Positions 43,799 to 54,461 are shown, numbered from the stretch's first letter. The stretch is DNA of 64,000 bases from Prorocentrum cordatum (GCA_963575745.1 CAUYUJ010016059.1:1102849-1166848); one strand, 5' to 3'. Numbers and translations are program-made. The notes: generated by a model from the sequence alone, not told the origin.

Positions 43799-44428
43799 TT
43801 GTGCTGTTGCGTGACCCTCTCGTGCATGCCGAATATTGACCTCGCGTTGGTGGTTCCGCTGCTCGCACGCAGCTGCTTACAGTTCTCTGGTACTCCCGCA
43901 CCGACCTACGTGGTCCGAGCGAGCACCGTCTTTGTCTTTTCTTCTCGCCTCTTGCTTTTTTCCGCTTCGCGCCTGTGTCAGCCTCCGGTGCAGCCCACCG
44001 CTCGTTTTGACCAGCGCCCGACCGTCTCGCACGCCCTGGCGCCCGCGGACTTACAAATGACGAGTGCGCTGGCTTCACCAGTCGTGTCGGGCTCGTCCTC
44101 TGGTTGGCCTCGGGGGTGGGCCTCGGGGGGGGGGCACCCTCGGGTACCCTCGTCGCCGCGGTCCGATCCGCCCCTGGGCAAGCGCGCTCCACTACTCGCA
44201 AGGAAACAACTCGCAAGTGGCCTGGATCCGCCGCGGGGGGTGTACGACTCCTTCCATCTTGACGAACTTTTGTTTTTGTTCGGACGTGTGCCGGTAGGCA
44301 CTTTGCAACTGGTGGAGCGAGCTCGGTGCGCCTCGAGTTTCCTGGGCCAGCACACGCTCTCGAACGGGTCTGAGGGGCACACTCTGCGAGGAGAGCGGTC
44401 TGGCGAGGGCACAGGAACAGTTGGATAA
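43799..44428 (+). other. Long open frame of uncertain strand
   Basis: Plus frame of 209 codons (for example GVYDSFHLDELLFLFGRVPV). The minus strand is also open (VICKSAGARACETVGRW). Neither has clear splice sites. Confidence 0.3.
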
Positions 44429-45036
44429 GGAATCGAGGGCCCGGAGGTCGGGTGGAACACCAACGCGGGCTCGGCCACGGATATCACCGCCGCCATCATC
44501 AGAGAAGGAACCTCTTGGGGGGGCGCGGGTGCGTGGAGGGGTGACGGTAGAGCTTTCGCGGGGGACCGCGCAGTGCAGGAGAAGGAGGCAGAGGAGGAGG
44601 ACAAGGAGGAGGAGGCGGAGGAGGAGGCGGAGGAGGAAGAGGTCGTCATCGTCATCCTCGTCGGAGGGAGAGGCGAAGGAGGATGATGGGAGGATACGGC
44701 CATCGCGCGCTGCCGAGGCATGCGCCGGCTTCCCTGGTCACGGTGAGCCCCGCGCTCTTCACGGCTTCCCTGGTCCCTGGTCACGGCTTCCCTGGTCCCG
44801 ACGCTGCCACGAGGCGGCGGCTTGCGGGTGGGGGTGCGGCCAGCGTTCGCACAGTTTGGGAGGCGTCCAAGGGGCTTTCGCGGGTATGCGGAGGTTGGGG
44901 GCCGCGGGAGAGCGCGAAGGGAACAGGAGCCTGTCCTGCTCTCCATCGGAGGCAGGGGGAGCTTCGAGGGGGGAGGGTGACAGGAGGTACTGGAGGGAAG
45001 CTGACATGATGTATCGTCGCAGTGCGTCGGGCCTAC

Positions 45037-45097
45037 CTGGGGCGAGATTCGCAGCTGTATGCTGCTGGATCAACCTTAGGAACTCGAATAGAGTGTT
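45037..45097 (-). CDS. Internal exon, unidentified
   Basis: Acceptor TCGTCCCCCACAACCGCAG, then NTLFEFLRLIQQHTAANLAP, donor CCCAG|GTAGGC. The frame stays open beyond the donor (YIMSASLQYLLSPSPLEAPP), so the exon may be longer. Confidence 0.6.
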
Positions 45098-45149
45098 CTG
45101 CGGTTGTGGGGGACGATCTTGCCTACAGTCAAAACTGATAGCATGGATG

Positions 45150-45290
45150 CGCGATATGGGTGCAAGGGCCTTGGAAGGCCATGCCGACACTTTCTGAGCG
45201 GGGCGCGGCTGATGAACTTGGCCAAGGATGGGCCGGAGGGAAAGGATGCAAGGGTAACATCGAAAAGTCGCTCATCCTTACCACTATTTT
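45150..45290 (-). repeat. Dispersed ~140-bp repeat (GATGCAAGGGCCTTGGAAGG family), copy 1
   Basis: Near-identical words in order at 46690-46830. Minus translations share CRHGLPRPLHP. Confidence 0.85.
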
Positions 45291-45492
45291 CGACTGTGCG
45301 GTCAGATGTGGTCGTCATGACAAAATCACGACGGACGGTTTTTGACCCGAAGGCATTGCCCAGGGCTCGCCTGACAGATCGACCCAGCCATGCAGAGGCA
45401 GCCGAGAGATGAGGGCGAGAGCTCTGGTCGAGGTTTGACGGCTTCCTGATTGCATCACCCACCTCAGAGATTGGTGTTCTCCTCCGCCTTCT

Positions 45493-45595
45493 CCTATTTA
45501 TCCATTGCTGATTCTTCGGGGGCCCCTAATCGCATCGGCTGGATCCGTCTCAGAATCCTGGTCAAACGATGCTCAAGGACATGTCCAGGGATGGA
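45493..45595 (-). CDS. Terminal exon, unidentified
   Basis: Acceptor GTCTCACTCCTCCCTCAAAG, then SIPGHVLEHRLTRILRRIQP, MRLGAPEESAMDK to TAG (33 codons). Confidence 0.6.
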
Positions 45596-46042
45596 CTTTG
45601 AGGGAGGAGTGAGACGATGGGCAGGGTTAGAGCTTTGTGTAACTGTTCTGTGGTGGGAGAGCGATGGAGCGTGGAGAGAGGGGCGAGGCTGAGGGAGAAA
45701 AAGAGATTCGGCGGTTCTCGAAAACCGTTCGGCGGCATCAAACAAGACTCACGTGTCAAACAGTTTTCTGAGATTGCAGTAGCCAGGGAGGCCTACGTGT
45801 GCTTCCAAGTCTTATCGAGGGCCGAGGATGGAGCGGCAGAGAATGAGGGGAACGACGAGGCGGGGGCGGAGGAGGGATGAGTTAGGGGGGCGGAGCGCGG
45901 AGAGAGAATGGTGGAGTGAGGAAGGTGCCGGCGGAGAAGTAGCGAGAGGATGGCGTGGAGGGGGAGCAAAGCGAGCACATGTATGAATGTTAAACGGGAT
46001 GCACAACGACCACGGCTACCATAGTAGAAGGTGCCAAATGAG

Positions 46043-46424
46043 TCAGCTCCATAGCGGTTTCCCGAATGCTGACGCCGATCGCAACATTGTCAGCGGCAAA
46101 CACACCGCCGCCACGCACACAACAACGGCATGGACGGATACGGAATCAGCAAATGCTTCATGCATTCTCACACACGTGAGGATGTGTTTGCCCTGCCCGG
46201 CTAACCCTGCTTTCAGCATACATGTCTGCTTCCTCTCTCGACCAGTCACCAGTTTACCAAGCTTTCGCCAACTCAGAGTCTGACTCCCAGCATGCGTTCA
46301 TAGTGTCAATGCGCTCGAATGTATCAACACCCTGCTGCAATAGTGCACGCAGACCCGCCGGTAGCACAACACCCACCAGAAGCCGAGCGTGGCAACCAGG
46401 CCAACAGCCGCTATCCTCAGTCAT
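46043..46424 (-). CDS. Small gene, first exon from ATG plus a second exon, membrane-like
   Basis: ATG at 46424 opens MTEDSGCWPGCHARLLVGVV, then LPAGLRALLQQGVDTFERID and CWESDSELAKAW, reaching either a TAA at 46254 (56 codons) or the donor TTG|GTAAAC just before it. The next block 46206-46043 follows acceptor ATGCTGAAAGCAG and reads AGQGKHILTCVRMHEAFADS, VSVHAVVVCVAAVCLPLTML to TGA, a clear hydrophobic helix. The phase between the two blocks is not resolved. Confidence 0.6.
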
Positions 46425-46689
46425 GGTAGGTCAGGAAACGACGAGCTGCCAAACGAGATCTGCTCTGCGCACGCTCCTGCTCCGGCCTACCCGTGACCGC
46501 TGTCTCTTTCATCTTTCCCTGAGCAGGATCTGATGACAGGTCGCTGTGGAGAAGCGGGGTCGCTAGGGAATGGAGGAGGGAAATGCGGGGGGGGGGGGGG
46601 GGCACATGCTGGAAGGGGGTACAGGGTAGAGAAACTGGCCTGGAGGAAACATGAGGGAGGGACGCGGAGAGGAACAATCAACCCGTATG

Positions 46690-46830
46690 AATAGGACGCA
46701 CGAAAAGGATGCAAGGGCCTTGGAAGGCCATGTCGACACTGTGCGAACGGGGCGCGGCCAGCGAAAGCGACCAAAGATGGGCCGAACGGGAAGAATGCAA
46801 GGGTACACTTGGGAAAATTGCCCATCCTAA
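46690..46830 (-). repeat. Dispersed ~140-bp repeat (GATGCAAGGGCCTTGGAAGG family), copy 2
   Basis: See 45150-45290; same orientation. Confidence 0.85.
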
Positions 46831-46939
46831 CTCTGTGGGTTGACCGTAGGGAGGGAAAGACGGAAGGAGGGGGGGACGGAGGGAGGGGGAGGTCGTTTTG
46901 GGGACGAGCGGGGGATCGGCAACGTAGCCCGGCAAGGCG

Positions 46940-47079
46940 GGGACACACCGTCTACCCAGACGGTGCGGGAGCTCGAGCGAGTAAGGGCAAATTGTCTTGA
47001 CGAGCTTGACGACAGGCGGGTCGCTCCGAAAACCATATCCGCCGATACGGCGTGTGAGTTTCAAAGACATTCAGAATAG
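46940..47079. other. Coding-like segment, strand ambiguous
   Basis: Plus frame TVRELERVRANCLDELDDRR to TAG and minus frame VVKLVKTICPYSLELPHRLG are both plausible. No decisive splice signal. Confidence 0.3.
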
Positions 47080-47204
47080 CCTGAACATCAACTCCTAGGC
47101 TTCAGCTCTACTGGGGGCTGGGGGCCGGGGTGGCTCTGCCGGGGTAAGGCGGGGTGGGGTGGTTCGATTTAATTCCCGGGGCGGAATCGGAGTTCCAGCT
47201 CACT

Positions 47205-47895
47205 CCAGGACGGTTACCTCGCCCAGGAGGGCCCCAACATGGGCCAAGAGGGCCCCGCGTCGCCGAACGATCGCTACAACACGCCCAGGATGCCCCCAAG
47301 ACGGCTCCAGAGGCCTCCAAGATGCCCTCAGAAGTCTTGAGAAACACCTCCCCCAAAAAAGGCCCAAAGAAGCAACAAGTGTTTCATGCCCTTGGGAAAA
47401 CGAGCAAATTTAGCATATTCGCCTCTTGGGCCCCCGAGAGATCCCCCAAACAACTCAAGAAACCGCCAAGAGGGCTCCACGACGGCCCAAGAAGGGCCCA
47501 AGATGGCCCAGGAGGCCCCAAGAAAGGCCCAAGCGGGCCCCAGGACGTGCCAAAGAGGCGCCTGAGAGGGCGCCAGGCCGGCGGAAGAAGTGCCGAAAAC
47601 GGCCCAACAAGCCCCCGACCCCCCGAGGCCCCCCAAGAGGCCTGAAGAGACTCCAAGCCGCTTACAAGTGGCCCCGAAGGGGCGCCCTGAAGCCCCCGAG
47701 TGGCCCCCAAGAGTCTCGAAAAATGCATCCAAGACGCCTTCTAGAGGCCTCCAAGCTGCCTCCAAGAACCCCCCCGGGAAACCCCAAACCGGCCCCAATG
47801 CTTCCACAACGCTTACATCTGAACACAAGCGTTGCAATACGAAACACGTATTTTCAACGTTTTCACATCGACTCCCGTCTTTGGCGTCCTTCACA
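47205..47895. repeat. CCAAGAGG-family minisatellite copy with AT-rich core
   Basis: GGCCCAAGAAGGGCCC words and a TATTTTCAACGTTTTCACAT core at 47848, parallel to the core at about 1120-1150. Confidence 0.85.
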
Positions 47896-48239
47896 TCCAT
47901 GATCTCACGAGGGCCCGCAGAGGACCGCGCGAAGGCCCCAGAGATCCCAAAGAACACCACTTTTCCCAGCAAAGATCGGTGATGCACAAAACTCCACAAC
48001 GAACTGTGACGCAGACAGCTTCTCAGAGAGTGCGCCAACTCGGCGAGGTGTCAACCCAAAGAGGGCCAACACCTGGCCCCAAAGAGACTTTCCAGCAACC
48101 GCCGAATATCCCCAACGACCGCCAGAAATCTCGTCATCCTCGGCATGCTCATCCTTCTCCCCCTCCCCCTCTTCCCCTTCCCGCTGCCTCCTGCTCTTCC
48201 TCATCCTCAGCATCCTGCTACTCCTGCCCCTCCCCCCTC

Positions 48240-48342
48240 CCACCCCCATCCACCTCATCATGATCCTCCTCCTCCTCCTCCTCCTGCTCTTCCTCCTCCT
48301 CCTTCTCCTCCTCCTCCTCCTCCTCATCATCATCAGCAGCAG

Positions 48343-48375
<33 letters not shown>

Positions 48376-48376
48376 T

Positions 48377-48448
<72 letters not shown>

Positions 48449-48450
48449 CT
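48240..48450. repeat. (TCC)n/(ATC)n microsatellite
   Basis: CTCCTCCTCC followed by about 100 bp of CATCATCATC. Confidence 0.95.
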
Positions 48451-49045
48451 CCGTTCGTTCCATTCCCAATCCTCATCATCATCCTTACCGCTCGCCGTCG
48501 TCGCCGGTCATGACCGCCATCGTGCGCTTCCGGCAGCAACGGAAGCGTCCCGGATAGGCGGCACTGGCCGGAGACCACTACAATATGTAAACATGTTGGC
48601 GTCACTTGGGGGGGGCGCGTGTCTTGCTTCCACGATAGTTCGCGGGCCTGCCGCCAGCTTCTGCAGGCGGAGCCGCCTTCGTTTTATGTCCGCCGTCTCC
48701 GCCTGCCTTCCGCCCCAGCCTCCCTTGGCAGGCCCGTGTGGTGGCCCAGGACGGTCTGAACACCCTACCCCTGTGGCGCGGAACGCTCCGAGTGGCGCCG
48801 CTGGAAGCGACGCGGAGGTGCTGATACCACCTCGGCTACCACGCGGTTGTGTTGAGGCCAATTAGGACTGCCTTGCTGCCTGTGCTCGACCCCGTCATTT
48901 CAACACCAGCATGAACATCCAACGGCCTCATGTCTTCGAGACATTGGTCCTCGGAACACTTGCCCCTCATCGTTCATCACTGCATTCTTTTTCGCCCCAA
49001 GGATCCGAAGCGGGCCTCTCAAAGCCTAGCGCTGCGAATGACTGG

Positions 49046-49275
49046 TCATCTCGCTATTCTCGAGCCTGGAACCGCAGGCCACAATCCGCGCAAAGATACG
49101 TTGCCAGAGCCCTCCCATGACCTATCCTGGGGAGTCCCCAAAGCCGTGTCCTTCCACGGCGGCGAATCCGAAGCGACGCCGACGTCGACACCGCCGATGT
49201 CAGGGCAAACGCAAAAAGAGACAATCAAAACCACTGGGCAACGGGGCCCCCACAAGGCCGACCCCGACCCACCAG
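49046..49275 (-). CDS. Terminal exon, unidentified
   Basis: Acceptor GCGTGCGGTCATCCCAG, then GGSGSALWGPRCPVVLIVSF, CVCPDIGGVDVGVASDSPPW and SLRGLWPAVPGSRIAR to TGA. A hydrophobic Cys-containing segment near the start. Third-position GC about 80%. Confidence 0.6.
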
Positions 49276-49369
49276 CTGGGATGACCGCACGCGCAGCGAC
49301 TGGTTTCGAATGCCGCGCGCAGGTCATCAGGGCTGGCGGTCCAGGGTCGGCATTCCCCAGGATTCCTTG

Positions 49370-49640
49370 CTGAGCGCGTTCGGCGTCTGAGCCCGTTCGG
49401 CCGCCGAATGGACTCACGATCGAGCCCAATCGGCGGCCGAACGGGCTCAATTCCATCGACGCCGTCGAGCCCGTTCGGCTGCCCATTCGTCGGCCGAACG
49501 GGCTCAAACGCCGAACGGGCTCATAAGGGAACCCTGGGGTTTGGGGGGCAGCAGCAGGCTCAGAGGAGGAGGAGTAGGAGGAGGAGGAGGAGGAGGAGGG
49601 GACTCGATCGTGAGCCAATCGGCGGCCGAACGGGCCGCCC
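49370..49640. repeat. Array of short inverted repeats GAGCCCGTTCGGC / GCCGAACGGGCTC
   Basis: About three forward and four to five inverted copies of a 13-bp word within 270 bp; it lies partly inside the open frame that ends at 49504. Confidence 0.85.
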
Positions 49641-50580
49641 TCGGCCCAGCGGTGGCTGAGGTAGCCTCGTCTTTGCGCGTGCCGGGGCGCGTGGCTCGGA
49701 CCGTCCTGTGACCTCTGCGCCTGACGGGCCCCGAGCTCGCCTCCACGTGGGCGATCGACACCTCGCGGGGGGCTCCCGAGATCGAAGAATCGAGGACGGA
49801 GGATCTAGAGGAGTCGCAAATCGAGGATCGAGGATCGACGAGGAGGGGGTGGGCGACCGGGAGCGCCGACGGTACGCTGCCCGACTGCGCCGAGGCTGGC
49901 GCCGCTTTGAGGGGGCGTGGGGGAGACGTGGGATGGCGAAGGGGGGGGGGGAGAAGTGGGGAGAAGAGGTAACGGGGGGGTATGGGGATCGGAGAGATGG
50001 GAGGTGGAGTGGGAGGGAAGGGGGAGTGGCAGGGACGGTGCGATCCCTGCGCCCCTCCGCCGGCCATCAGCAGCGCTGCTGCTGAGGACGAGGACGAGAG
50101 GGACGGGGAGAGGAGCCGCTGCTGCTGCTGCTGCTGCTCCTCCTCCTCCTTCTCCTCCTCCTCCTCCTTCTCCTCCTCATCCTCATTATCACCCTCCTCG
50201 CCTGGAAGAACGCATGTCACGCTACATCCAACGAGGCCCGCTCGGTGACCGAGGATGGAAGAAGTTGTCTGCGCTATCGTGGCAGCGCTTCGAAGGCCAC
50301 CCTCACCAGCATGCACTAGCAACGCGCCGTCTAGCAGCGGGGCTTGATCGATGAATTGAGGGGCCCACTCCCTGCGCGCCAGCGGAGCTACGGCACGATC
50401 AAGCGAGCGAGCGGCCTGACATCCGCTCCCTACCAGGAGCGGCCCTCTTTCTGGCAGCCGAGACATACTGCCCTGGCAGGCCGTTGGTAGTGAATTGTGT
50501 GAGACGAAGCACATACATACTAGCCGGCAGCTCTGCGGTTGATCGGGAGTTTCTGTGTGTAGAAAAAGGGGCGTACGCTT
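49504..50580 (-). CDS. Large (~1.1 kb) terminal exon with low-complexity middle
   Basis: Acceptor CTCCTCTTGCCCAG, then one frame of about 358 codons to a stop at 49504. Coding-like blocks are RTPLFLHTETPDQPQSCRL, LDRAVAPLARREWAPQFID, LVHAGEGGLRSAATIAQTTS and GHRTVRATRPGTRKDEAT. Between them are poly-Glu/Gln (from GGA/CAG repeats), Ser/Ala and Pro-rich stretches; the end includes Pro runs and SPFG repeats from the inverted-repeat array. The longest frame in the window not made wholly of repeats. Could be a nuclear or scaffold protein; family not recognised. Confidence 0.55.
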   Translation of the reverse strand, partial: KRTPLFLHTETPDQPQSCRLVCMCFVSHNSLPTACQGSMSRLPERGPLLVGSGCQAARSLDRAVAPLARREWAPQFIDQAPLLDGALLVHAGEGGLRSAATIAQTTSSILGHRAGLVGCSVTCVLPGEEGDNEDEEEKEEEEEKEEEEQQQQQQRLLSPSLSSSSSAAALLMAGGGAQGSHRPCHSPFPPTPPPISPIPIPPRYLFSPLLPPPLRHPTSPPRPLKAAPASAQSGSVPSALPVAHPLLVDPRSSICDSSRSSVLDSSISGAPREVSIAHVEASSGPVRRRGHRTVRATRPGTRKDEATSATAGPRAARSAADWLTIESPPPPPPPPTPPPLSLLLPPKPQGSLMSPFGV

Positions 50581-50709
50581 CTGGGCAAGAGGAGAATGAT
50601 CGAGAGGAGGAATCGTGCGTGAGGATCAGGAGGGCGAGGCTCGCGAGGGAGAGGATCAGGAGAGGGAGGATCACGCGGGTGCGGATCCGGCGAGCGTGGA
50701 GCAGGAAAG

Positions 50710-50985
50710 CGAGGGGCCTGACCTTCTCGCGCGCCTTGTGGGCCTTGCGACCCTGTCTTGAGCGAGCGCCCTGGTGGGACGCCCCGGGCGCCCCGGCGCG
50801 CGCCCTGGAAATGGACCCCTATGGGGGCGTGGTGGGGCCTGACCTCCTCGCGCGCCGGGGGTCGACTCTGCGAGGATGTCTCGAGCGAGAGCCCTGCTGA
50901 GACACACCTTGTGCGCCCCAGCGCGCGCCCCAGCAATGGTCCCGATAGGGGCGCGGTGGGGCCTGACCTCCTCGCGCGCCGGGGG
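50710..50985. repeat. ~122-bp tandem repeat, two to three copies
   Basis: GGGGCCTGACCTCCTCGCGCGCC recurs near 50718 (variant), 50835 and 50957, with GAGCGAGCGCCCTG/GAGCGAGAGCCCTG between. Confidence 0.85.
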
Positions 50986-51126
50986 TGCTGATGCCGTGAA
51001 CTCTACAGAAAAATTGCCTCTGATTATCGGCACCGCGCCCGCGTGGCGGCGCCTCCAGCGGCGCCCCCCCGCCGCTCTCCGCGCGCCAGGGAATTGGGTC
51101 CAGCGCCGATCCATGGAGTACGCACG

Positions 51127-51277
51127 GTGAGTTTAAAGTATGTAACTGTGCACTCTCGTGCTTCTTCGATCGTCCTCCTCCTGAAACGCCCCGATTTGCA
51201 CAGCGAGCGGCGGGGCACCAGCGCGGCCAGCGCGCCCGCCGAGGGGATGTACAGCAGCCTCTCCGCCACCAGAGTTC
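51127..51277 (-). CDS. Internal or terminal exon, unidentified
   Basis: Acceptor GCACGCGCCATCGCAG, then TLVAERLLYIPSAGALAALV, PRRSLCKSGRFRRRTIEEAR, ECTVTYFKLT, donor ACC|GTGCGT; otherwise the frame continues to a stop at 51024. Third-position GC over 90% in the first half. Confidence 0.65.
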
Positions 51278-51394
51278 CTGCGATGGCGCGTGCGTTCCGA
51301 CGGGGGCAACGGCAAGCGCAACACCTACAATCATCGCGCTACCACCGGGAAAGCTGCATGCGAGCGACGATCAACGACGGGCCCCACGCGAGAT

Positions 51395-51690
51395 GGCACA
51401 GCGACCTTACGCCGGCAGCTTGCGCGGGCCGAGACCTCGGCACGCCACACTGGAGAAGAGAGCGCTTATGCGCGACCTCGCGCTGACAGCTTGTTATTTT
51501 TTTCACGAAGCACCAGCCAACGTCCACCGCACGATGTCTCCAGTCTGGATGCCGGCTGCCGAATTCACGCAGCTACGCGCTACCCGCCAGGCCCGAAACC
51601 AAAACCCTGGACTTCGGGCAGCTGGCGCGCGGGCAGCTTGCGCGCGAATGTCGGCGCAGACGACCCCGTCTGCTTGCGTCTCGCTGCTTC
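51395..51690 (-). repeat. Dispersed TTACGCG-rich repeat, copies 3 and 4
   Basis: CCTTACGCCGGCAGCTTGCGC near 51408 and GGGCAGCTTGCGCGCGAATG near 51630. Confidence 0.7.
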
Positions 51691-51798
51691 TGGAACGAAG
51701 CAGCACTCCTGGCCACGGCAGGCCCCGGCCACGAGCAGGTTCCCCTGACCCAGCTCTCGGGAGCGGCCCGAAGACCAAAGCCCCTCCAGAACCCAGAC

Positions 51799-51948
51799 AA
51801 AATGGTACCGGTTTCTTGCAAATGTCAACGGCACGACCGTGACTGAGCAAAGCGCCACAGTAAACGCACGCTTTCGGGCGTCCGCGCTGAATGCTTGCGT
51901 CGCTTTCGGTGGAGCCCTTCGGATTTACCGAGGTTTGCCAGGATTGGC
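51799..51948 (-). CDS. Exon with a Cys-pair motif, unidentified
   Basis: Acceptor GATGCAATGCCAG, then QSWQTSVNPKGSTESDASIQ, KACVYCGALLSHGRAVDICK, PVPF, then GTCTGG. The C-x2-C plus later Cys suggests metal binding. A dispersed repeat (CTGGGTTCTGGAGG) starts right at the donor, as at 61.9 kb. Confidence 0.6.
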
Positions 51949-52229
51949 CTGGCATTGCATCGGCCTGTCCGCAATCATTTCTGCTTGTGCGGAGGAGGAG
52001 GAGGAGGAGGAGGAGGAGGAACAGGAGGAACAGGAGGAAGAGATAATGCCGGCGAACCCTCCTCTCTAGCATCGGAGCAGCTCGGAGGACGACAGGGGAA
52101 CGAGTGAGAAGAGGAATACGAGGCCGAGGGCGAAGCAACGACGACCCCAAAGAGCAGAAACGACAACGCGGGAGGAAAGAAAAAAAGGAAGGCGGCAGAC
52201 CGACGAGGCAGCACGAAAAGAAACAAACG

Positions 52230-52336
52230 CTAAGAGAGGTGACGGCCCTCAACGTCACCGCCGAAACGACCGGCAGGCAGATGCGGCTCATGCATGTCGG
52301 GCTGTGGTTCCAAAGCGAAGTCGCCGAAAACATCGG
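52230..52336 (-). CDS. Terminal exon, unidentified
   Basis: Acceptor AGCTGAAACAGACAAG, then DVFGDFALEPQPDMHEPHLP, AGRFGGDVEGRHLS to TAG (35 codons). Confidence 0.6.
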
Positions 52337-52554
52337 CTTGTCTGTTTCAGCTGTGTAATATTTGGCTGGATCCCCGCAAACCGTTTGGGGAAAGTAAAGT
52401 CGTCAAACACTCAGAAGTCCGTGACACGGACCCTAAACAAAACCGCGATGCATCGTGCGACGCCCCAACTGCGCCCCTGCGCGGGACAGGGCACCGCCTC
52501 GATTACTCCTGACGCTGCTGGAAGGCCATCGCCGCGATCGCAGGTCCAAGACAC

Positions 52555-52662
52555 CCCCCTCCTCGTCCTCCTCGTCCTCCTCCTTCTTTCCCTCCGTCCT
52601 CTTCCTCCTCCTCATCATCATCATCATCCTCCTGCTCCTCCTCCTTCTCCTCCTCATCCTGG

Positions 52663-52693
<31 letters not shown>

Positions 52694-52697
52694 GCTG

Positions 52698-52740
<43 letters not shown>

Positions 52741-53325
52741 ACCTCCTCCTCCTCGTCACCCTCGTCCCCTCTCCTCCCCCTCTTCCTCCTCCTTTTCATC
52801 CTCCTCCTCTTCCTCTTCTTCCTCGTCCTCTTTCTCATCCTCCTCCTCCTCCGCGTCGTCCTCGTCCTCCGCCTCCTCCTCCGTTTCATGTTCCTCTTCC
52901 TTCTGCTCCTCCCTCCTCCTCCTCCTCCTCCTCCTTCTCCTCCTCCCTCCTCCTCCTCCTCCTCCCCCTCCTCCTCGTTCTCCTCCTCCTCCTCCTTTCT
53001 TCTTCCTCCTCCTCCTCCTCCTCTTCCTCTTCGTCCTCGTCCTCCTTATCATCCTTCTCCTGATCCTCCTCCTCCTCCTCCTCCGCGTCGTCCTCGTCCT
53101 CGTCCTCGCCCTCGTCCTCGTCCTCGTCGCCTCTCCTTCTCCTCTCCTCCTCCTCCTCCTCCTCCTCCTCTTCGTTGTCCTCTTCCTTCATTTTCCTCCC
53201 TCCTCCTCCTCCTCTTCTTCCTCCTCCTCCTCTTCCTCCTCCTTCTCCTCCTCTTCCTCCTCCTCCTCCTCGTCCTCCTCCTCCTCGTCCTCCTCCTCGT
53301 CCTCCTTCTCCTCTTCCACAAGCCG
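52555..53325. repeat. (TCC)n/(CTG)n tract
   Basis: CCTCCTCCTCCTCC and CTGCTCCTGCTCCTGC runs. Ser/Leu/Pro or Glu/Arg frames over it are not called. Confidence 0.95.
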
Positions 53326-53344
53326 CCCGCCGCTTCGGACTGTT

Positions 53345-53720
53345 TCATGGTGCCGCTAGGCGGAGTTCCGTGAGGCTAGCGAACGCCGCGCCGCGCTGCC
53401 GCTTGCGCCCTGGCGGCGGCCTGGCCGCCTGGGCGGGCGCGGACCTGCTGCTACGCGCCCCTTGGCGTTGGCCTGCGGCCCACACGCGTGGCTGCGGCGG
53501 TGGCGTCGGCGACGCCGCGTCGTCGCTGGGCCGACCGACGTCCTGCGGCGTGTCGATGTGGCGTCCCCGCAGTGCCCCTAGCGCTGCCTCTTGGTGCTGG
53601 CCCACCGGCCGCCTCCTGCCGCGCTGCTGGAGTGCCCCGAGCTCGCGGGCGAGCTCTGCCTGTACATGATGGCCGTGGTGATCGTGGGGCATTTCTTCTT
53701 GGTGTTCGGCAACTTCCCTC
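53345..53720 (-). CDS. 125-codon coding-like frame, His- and Gln-rich
   Basis: MREVAEHQEEMPHDHHGHHV, QAELARELGALQQRGRRRPV, GRHIDTPQDVGRPSDDAASP to TGA at 53345, with about 85% third-position GC. It runs into a (GGA)n-encoded acidic stretch upstream. A plus-strand frame (LCLYMMAVVIVGHFFLVFGN) looks like a membrane helix and is the main alternative. Confidence 0.5.
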
Positions 53721-53729
53721 ATGAGGTTC

Positions 53730-53895
53730 GCTCCTCCTCCTTCTCCTCCTCCTCCTCCTTCCTCATCTTCCTCTTCCTCCTCCTCCTCCCGTACCTCTTT
53801 CTCCTTCTCCTCCACTTCCTCCAATTCCTCCTTCTCCTCCTCCTCCTCCTCCTCCTCCTCCTCCTCCTCCTCCTCCTCCTCCCCCCTCCTCCCTG
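53730..53895. repeat. (TCC)n microsatellite
   Basis: CTCCTCCTCCTCC; over 60 bp near-perfect at 53835-53885. Confidence 0.95.
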
Positions 53896-53981
53896 GGCAC
53901 CGCCTGGCGCAAGCATGAGTCCTCTGCGCGGAAGGGCTACGGTGGGCGGCGTTGACCCCTGTTGATCGGGTTGCCGCTTAC

Positions 53982-54029
53982 GCTGCCACCCAGCCAGAGG
54001 TCGCCACACACGAAAACGATAAAGTCAAA
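53982..54029 (-). CDS. Small internal exon, unidentified
   Basis: Exactly 16 codons (phase 0/0): acceptor TTTGTCTTAACTAG, FDFIVFVCGDLWLGGS, donor CAGC|GTAAGC. Strong splice sites on both sides. Confidence 0.65.
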
Positions 54030-54159
54030 CTAGTTAAGACAAAGTGGCCGACGAAGTCCCACCTGCTCTGACACATTCGCCTACACGAAAGGGGCTGGAC
54101 CAAAAAGTGTCAAGCCTTGTTATATGAATACCGTGCTGGGGCGCGGCCAGACAGATTAC

Positions 54160-54360
54160 TCAAAGTCCGAGTTCCGTGGGACCCTGGGAGAGGCTTGCCA
54201 GGACACGCGGCGCTGAGTGAGACACGAAGAGATGGCGGCGCCGCCGTGGCCACAGACTGTGTACTGCGCGCCAAGGGCCATCGACAACCTGAAACGGGTG
54301 CACCGCGTCCCATCTGTCTCCCGCGAGCGCCAGCCTGGTAGCTGCAGAGTCAGCTTTGAC
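54160..54360 (-). CDS. Terminal exon, unidentified
   Basis: SAATRLALAGDRWDAVHPFQ, VDGPWRAVHSLWPRRRRHLF, ending SLSQGPTELGL with a stop. A CAG|GTTGTC donor after HPFQ is an alternative end. Confidence 0.5.
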   Translation of the reverse strand, partial: VKADSAATRLALAGDRWDAVHPFQVVDGPWRAVHSLWPRRRRHLFVSHSAPRVLASLSQGPTELGL

Positions 54361-54461
54361 CAGCGCCCTGGGCTTGCGATGGAGGGGGGGGGCTCGACCA
54401 CGGGGGGCGAGAGCAATCCTTGGGCACGCGCGAGCGTGTCGCAACGTGGAGGGAAGCAGCG

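Noticed and set aside
43423-43827. Opposed plus and minus frames of 92 and 119 codons
   Set aside because: Both look coding and neither has convincing splice sites; one must be a shadow of the other and I cannot choose.
52304-53373. 351-codon plus frame of Pro/Ser/Leu
   Set aside because: (TCC)n and (CTG)n repeats.
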